A stretch of DNA of 9,870 bases from Fibrobacteraceae bacterium (GTDB taxonomy: Bacteria > Fibrobacterota > Fibrobacteria > Fibrobacterales > Fibrobacteraceae). Within the stretch, counting starts at the first letter, position 1, and each line of letters starts with the position of its first letter. The DNA is taken from assembly GCA_023231365.1 (NCBI GenBank), contig JALNVO010000093.1:1-9870 (forward strand), given 5' to 3'. The notes under the pieces are model-generated. The model had not been told where the DNA came from. It searched no databases and worked only from the letters and a program-made list of their open reading frames with translations. Positions 6,541 to 9,870 of this stretch are shown here, piece after piece. A program made the translations under genes and the position numbers.

Positions 6541-7859
6541 TCTGCCGCCATTGATTTCAATTTATCACAAATTCCGGGGAAAGTGTTCTCTACAGAATCC
6601 GTATTGTGGACTACTGTTTCACCATTCGCAAAGAGAGAAAGGACTAAAAACAAAATAGCAAGAATTGGGTCATTCCCGGCATCGAATTCTCCCGCATCCA
6701 GTCCTTCCCTACCGCGAACTACCAAGCCTTCTTCATAGACGCCGATACCCGAGCCCGTCTTTTTTAAATTGGATGCCAGAAATTCGCATTTTGGGCGAAG
6801 CACCTTAGATAGAGAATCGGGAATCCGCAGAATACTTTCACCATCTGCTGTAGAAGCTGCAAGGGCGATAAACGGATATTCTTCAAGGCAAGTACAGAGA
6901 ATGTCTTCTGTCAACCGGCGGGAAGAAAGCCGCTTCTCATAAACAGCTGTCACATCGGCATATGCCGTGCCGTAACGTTCATGGCGGTTCGTAAAGTTGA
7001 TATTCGCGCCCATACGTTTGAGCGCAGAGAACGCCCCGGCGCGATCTAAAGAAACTTGCACGTTCTTGAGCGTTACCGGTTTATCCTTAAACACGGGAGA
7101 AAGCACGGCAAGAGAAACAAAGGCGCACGCTTCAGTTGCGTCGCTAGGCACAAAGTAATCATGGCTCGTTAAAATTTTTGTTTCAGTCGCAATCGTTTTA
7201 ACCTTGCGTTCCGTCTTTATCCCGCGGGCCTTCGCCATCCGGCGTTCGAGTTCGCTCATTTCTTCGGCACCCGTCGTTTCCATTTTGATGGACGCGCCAA
7301 AATAGGCGAGCATATCCACAAAGCCAGTGCGAATGGGGCTGTGTTCTTCAATTTCTACATTTTTTCCAAGAACCAACGCATTCAAGAATACGGCATTCTT
7401 TGCCAAATAGGGGACATAACCTTCCCGCGTTTCCTTGAGCACAGGAAGCGATTCCGAGAAATGAAAGACAAAAGAAGCTTCTTCTTCTTTATCCAGCACA
7501 GCTCCGAATATTTCCGAAAGCATCTTTTTCGCACGGGCAAGCACATCCGGATTCCCCGTTGCCGTATAGAGCATTTCCGCATCTTTCGAAGCAAGAGCTA
7601 AAAAAAGAGCGAGGGCGTTATCCGATTCCGGGAGCTTTAATAGCGCAGGAACTTTATACGAAAAGCCGACACCCGAAAGAACGGTATGGGCACCCTTTTC
7701 TTCTACCGTCAATCCGAATTCCGAAAGAAGTTCCACAAAAGCCCTGCTGCGCGGTGTAAACGAGAAATCGTCCAAAGTTGTGCGACCGTTGACAAGCAAG
7801 CCCATTATCAAAACATCTTCCGAGAGTTCGCGGTCGGGATTCAAATAAAATTCAAGCAT
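6537..7859 (-). CDS. aroA: EPSP-synthase-family protein with degenerate active site
   Basis: This 440-residue protein has the normal family length and is preceded by GGAG five bases before ATG 7859. Genuine 3-phosphoshikimate 1-carboxyvinyltransferase joins shikimate-3-phosphate and PEP. The fold is recognisable from VPSDATEACAF (237-247; canonical VPGD-SSA-F), LEEYPFIALAAS (325-336; canonical DEIP-LAVAA), LRRMGA-like repeats, and the C-terminal GNDPILAI (395-402) and NTFP (425-428). However, by hand alignment to E. coli AroA, the PGSKS loop is NPDRE (7-11), the KE-DR motif is VLRPK (353-357), Asp313 is Glu, the Arg of DHR is Ile399, and Lys411 is Asn. Arg124 may survive as R109. There is also a charged insert of about 20 residues near 194-232. 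The frame is intact, so it is not a simple pseudogene. It may be a non-catalytic or re-purposed homologue. Confidence 0.8.
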   Translation of the reverse strand: MLEFYLNPDRELSEDVLIMGLLVNGRTTLDDFSFTPRSRAFVELLSEFGLTVEEKGAHTVLSGVGFSYKVPALLKLPESDNALALFLALASKDAEMLYTATGNPDVLARAKKMLSEIFGAVLDKEEEASFVFHFSESLPVLKETREGYVPYLAKNAVFLNALVLGKNVEIEEHSPIRTGFVDMLAYFGASIKMETTGAEEMSELERRMAKARGIKTERKVKTIATETKILTSHDYFVPSDATEACAFVSLAVLSPVFKDKPVTLKNVQVSLDRAGAFSALKRMGANINFTNRHERYGTAYADVTAVYEKRLSSRRLTEDILCTCLEEYPFIALAASTADGESILRIPDSLSKVLRPKCEFLASNLKKTGSGIGVYEEGLVVRGREGLDAGEFDAGNDPILAILFLVLSLFANGETVVHNTDSVENTFPGICDKLKSMAAE

Positions 7860-8974
7860 CAGCGCTCCATCACTTCAAATTCTAAATAGCGCAAAAGTTT
7901 ACACGCCGCAGTCGCTTGCTCTTCGGTCTTGAATGCAATAAGGAGCGTCCCTGCCACATTTTCACGGACTTTCATCAATTCGATATCGCGCACATTGAGA
8001 CCCGCATCCGCCAAAGGCTCAAGTACGCTCAACAAAGCACCCGGCTTGTCTTTAAGCTGTACTGTCAACTGATAGAAGCTATTGGCGGGATTTTTTCCAG
8101 AAGCAAACAAAGACGCCCGGCCCGCATTTCCTTGAAGGAAAATATCGTGCAAAGGCTGGTCGTCCGCCGGCAATTTTTCAATCGCATTACGAGTTTCATG
8201 CAGGCCTTCCGCATATTCATCCATCGCCCGCAAAATTTCCGTCCGGTTCGTTTCGGCAATATCCTTCCACATAGCCCAACCTGAAGCGGCAATACGGGTC
8301 ATATCGCGGAAAGCTCGCCCCGCAAAATGCTGGTATCCATTTTGGAGAAGTCTGTTTGGAATATTTGCAGCAAGGCTAGAACTCGCCATTTGAGGCATGT
8401 GGCTTACCCAAGCAACCGTCTGATCATGGTGTTCTGAGGAAAATACGATTTGTGTAGCACCCACAAAAGCAATGAGTTCAGAGAGTACTTTATATGAATT
8501 CTCAGGAGCTCCCGCCGGAGGGCAGACAAACCAATACGCGTTTTCAAAGATGGAAGGATCGTTGAATTCGAGAGTCCTCTTTTCGGATCCCGCCATCGGA
8601 TGGCTACCGACGAAAGTAAACGGAGCTTTGAGCTGCGCACCGGCCTTGCAAATTTCAGCTTTAGTACTCCCGATATCGGAAATAAATACCGGATGCGAAG
8701 GAATAAACGCGGAGAGTTTTTTCAGCGTGGAAAGGATCCCGGAAATAGGCGTGCAAAGAAGAATCACGTCCGAACCTTCCACCCAATGTTCCAAATCATC
8801 GTATGCAAAGGTTTCATCAGCAAGCCCAAGTTCCTTGGCGCGCACCAAAGTCTTTTCCGAACTTACCGCCCGGACAATAACAGAAAGCCTAGCCTGCTTA
8901 ATGGCCGCGGCAATGGAACTCGCGAGGAGGCCGAATCCGACTAAAGTAATGCGGTTAATGGAAAGCAAGGTCAT
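7859..8974 (-). CDS. tyrA: Prephenate (or arogenate) dehydrogenase with C-terminal ACT domain
   Basis: This 371-residue cytosolic enzyme of tyrosine synthesis oxidatively decarboxylates prephenate to 4-hydroxyphenylpyruvate (or arogenate to tyrosine). The nucleotide-binding loop GFGLLASS (13-20) is a variant of GxGLxGxS. Family motifs follow in order: SDIGSTK (99-105), HPMAGSE (125-131), HDQTVAWVSHMP (183-194) and FRDMTRIAAS (222-231). Residues 300-371 form an ACT domain, usually the site of feedback inhibition by an aromatic amino acid. At the end of the second strand, where NAD-specific members carry Asp, this protein has VSSEK (37-41), which fits NADP preference; that is inference. Its ATG overlaps the chorismate mutase stop (ATGA), and its stop overlaps the next start (TGATG). 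Confidence 0.94.
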   Translation of the reverse strand: MTLLSINRITLVGFGLLASSIAAAIKQARLSVIVRAVSSEKTLVRAKELGLADETFAYDDLEHWVEGSDVILLCTPISGILSTLKKLSAFIPSHPVFISDIGSTKAEICKAGAQLKAPFTFVGSHPMAGSEKRTLEFNDPSIFENAYWFVCPPAGAPENSYKVLSELIAFVGATQIVFSSEHHDQTVAWVSHMPQMASSSLAANIPNRLLQNGYQHFAGRAFRDMTRIAASGWAMWKDIAETNRTEILRAMDEYAEGLHETRNAIEKLPADDQPLHDIFLQGNAGRASLFASGKNPANSFYQLTVQLKDKPGALLSVLEPLADAGLNVRDIELMKVRENVAGTLLIAFKTEEQATAACKLLRYLEFEVMER

Positions 8975-9234
8975 TTCTCCACATTGCGGGTTTCTTCCAT
9001 AATGGACGTAAAAATGTGGCGCATAGATTCCGCAGAAAGAGGCCCTTTAGACGCCTTCGCTTTTTTAGCAACCCGATCTAATATCTTTTTTTCACGGGAA
9101 GCATCCAAAACGGGAAGTCCCTTTTGCTTCTTGATCTTTCCAATTTCAGAAGCATAACTTGCGCGCTTGTTCAAAAGCTCGATGATCATATCTTCGAGTT
9201 CATCAATTCTCGTCCGCCAGTTTTCAATATCCAT
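8971..9234 (-). CDS. Chorismate mutase, AroQ class
   Basis: This 87-residue all-helical enzyme converts chorismate to prephenate, feeding the dehydrogenase encoded next. By comparison with the E. coli AroQ domain, the active-site set is visible: Arg7, Arg24, Lys35, and D-x2-R-E at 44-48 (Asp44, Arg47, Glu48), within the typical RTRIDELEDMI...NKRASYA pattern. I chose ATG 9234 because GAAGAGG lies 8 bases upstream and the family normally begins just there; an in-frame ATG at 9291 would add 19 residues but has no ribosome binding site. It is a free-standing mutase, not fused to TyrA or PheA, and is first in a four-gene operon. No clear promoter was identified upstream. Confidence 0.9.
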   Translation of the reverse strand: MDIENWRTRIDELEDMIIELLNKRASYASEIGKIKKQKGLPVLDASREKKILDRVAKKAKASKGPLSAESMRHIFTSIMEETRNVEK

Positions 9235-9408
9235 TAACGAAGCCTCTTCACCAAAATGTAATAATAACTTTTTAAGAATTATCTCATTCATGCAGGTTTT
9301 GCGGAGATACGGCTTTTTGTCGATTATCCCAAGCGCTTATACTCAAGGGCACCTCTAAAAACTGCTTCGGTTAAGTGAACTGCATGCAAATCGAGAGGAG
9401 CAAAGACA

Positions 9409-9453
9409 AGCTTGCTTGAGCATGACCGAAATGCAGGCGATGAGGCGAAGCGT
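9409..9453 (+). repeat. Imperfect ~45-bp repeat, copy A
   Basis: It shares AGCTTGCTTG, then ATGACCGAA, then GCAGG, then GCGAAGCGT in the same order with copy B at 9486-9531; roughly 33 of 46 positions agree by hand alignment. The segments between the shared blocks differ in sequence and length. Confidence 0.65.
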
Positions 9454-9485
9454 CAAAACCATGCAAGGTAAGTGTCGCACAACCG

Positions 9486-9531
9486 AGCTTGCTTGGTTGT
9501 ATGACCGAACCGCAGGGGTAACGCGAAGCGT
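9486..9531 (+). repeat. Imperfect ~45-bp repeat, copy B
   Basis: This is the partner of copy A at 9409-9453, beginning 77 bases after it. Its first blocks form the right part of the strong hairpin 9480-9499. Repeat families of this kind are usually multi-copy in a genome, but only two copies are visible here. Confidence 0.65.
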
Positions 9532-9747
9532 ACATACTCTCTGTATTGATGCCTTCGGCATCCGCTTCTGCGCCTTAGGTCATGATAGCGAACAAGTTCG
9601 CTACCTGAGATGCTCGGCTTGAGCGTTCTTCGCCACTTTGAGAGACGACTGTTGCAAAAACCGAATACAGCGGCAAAGCTTGCTTTGACATTGTCTGAGG
9701 CTCGGCAACAGGTACTTTAGTCCACCAGTGCGAAGTGTTACCCGAAA

Positions 9748-9771
9748 TTGTTGCGGTGTCACGTTGTTCCA
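9748..9771 (+). repeat. 24-bp direct repeat, first copy
   Basis: The copy here is identical over 24 bases to 9847-9870 and starts 99 bases before it. It contains TTGCGGTGTCACGTTG. On the - strand, the copy ends in an ATG preceded by GGTGAGG, but the frame that follows has no recognisable product. Confidence 0.85.
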
Positions 9772-9846
9772 TCCTCACCCCTGCGGGGCCGGACTAGAGT
9801 CCGGCTCTTCGAACCCTGACGTTCCCCGAAGGGAACCGGCTTCTCG

Positions 9847-9870
9847 TTGTTGCGGTGTCACGTTGTTCCA
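9847..9870 (+). repeat. 24-bp direct repeat, second copy, reaching the window edge
   Basis: Identical to 9748-9771. The match may extend beyond the window, so whether this is a pair or the start of a tandem array with a 99-base period cannot be decided from the visible sequence. Confidence 0.8.

Larger units (their letters stand above)
9292..9870. other. Gene-free, hairpin-rich repetitive interval
   Basis: No frame here has a ribosome binding site with a recognisable domain. From about 9400 onward the sequence is filled with short inverted repeats with tiny centres: 9407-9418, 9480-9499 (9 pairs including one wobble, TT centre), 9548-9562 (GATGCC/GGCATC), 9586-9603 (8+2+8 perfect), 9674-9687 (6+2+6), 9788-9805 (8+2+8) and 9821-9836 (GTTCCC, CGAA, GGGAAC). 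The left part (9292-9345) is the leader of the chorismate mutase operon and contains the palindrome AAGCGCTT at 9331-9338; no convincing -35/-10 pair was found. The interval probably continues past the window. Confidence 0.6.

Noticed and set aside
8472..9002. 176-codon + strand frame opposite tyrA
   Set aside because: Antisense to a clearly identified enzyme with intact motifs; no ribosome binding site.
9235..9291. Longer chorismate mutase starting at 9291
   Set aside because: No ribosome binding site before that ATG, the added residues are unlike the family, and GAAGAGG precedes the ATG at 9234.
9575..9778. 67-codon - strand frame starting near the 24-bp repeat
   Set aside because: It has a plausible GGTGAGG upstream, but the translation is low in recognisable structure and lies across several hairpins; the repeat at its start argues for a non-coding element.
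9748..9870. CRISPR array or integron attC sites
   Set aside because: Only two copies 99 bases apart with a hairpin-rich spacer, and no RYYYAAC/GTTRRRY attC core pair or cas or integrase gene in the window.

Overview
The window is about 49% G+C by eye and gene-dense, with Shine-Dalgarno-led genes, overlapping operon junctions and Gram-negative envelope proteins (lipoproteins and an outer-membrane barrel). Gene content and intergenic style suggest a Fibrobacter-like (Fibrobacterota) or Bacteroidota-adjacent chromosome. That assignment is inference; no rRNA or taxonomic marker is present.

Left part (1-1929, + strand): the 3' end of a probable lipoprotein gene overlaps by one base a gene for a secreted protein with an N-terminal domain and a C-terminal outer-membrane beta-barrel. 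Neither has a recognised function. They are followed by a 467-bp gene-free interval (1930-2396) rich in inverted repeats, with no convincing ORF; it may hold an unassigned structured RNA or the remains of a repeat element.

Centre-left (2351-2953, - strand): a small basic protein with two matching C-x4-C...C-x2-H zinc-binding motifs lies upstream of tRNA-His(GTG), which has its own likely promoter and a strong intrinsic terminator. A 117-bp divergent intergenic region separates these from two + strand genes (3019-5653). These encode a stand-alone ComEC-type metallo-beta-lactamase-fold lipoprotein and a 590-residue conserved-type protein that looks like a flavin-dependent TIM-barrel enzyme, possibly nitronate monooxygenase-like.

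Right part (9234 down to 5650, - strand): a tightly coupled four-gene operon runs chorismate mutase, prephenate/arogenate dehydrogenase with ACT domain, EPSP-synthase-family protein, NAD kinase. Every junction overlaps by 1-4 bases. The first two genes convert chorismate toward tyrosine, and NAD kinase would supply NADP(H). The EPSP-synthase-family member keeps the fold but has lost most catalytic and substrate-binding residues, which is the most surprising protein-level observation here. The operon end overlaps the convergent + strand gene through a shared TTAA.

Right edge (9292-9870): no credible gene. It consists of short perfect hairpins, an imperfect ~45-bp repeat and a 24-bp direct repeat whose second copy runs to the window edge.
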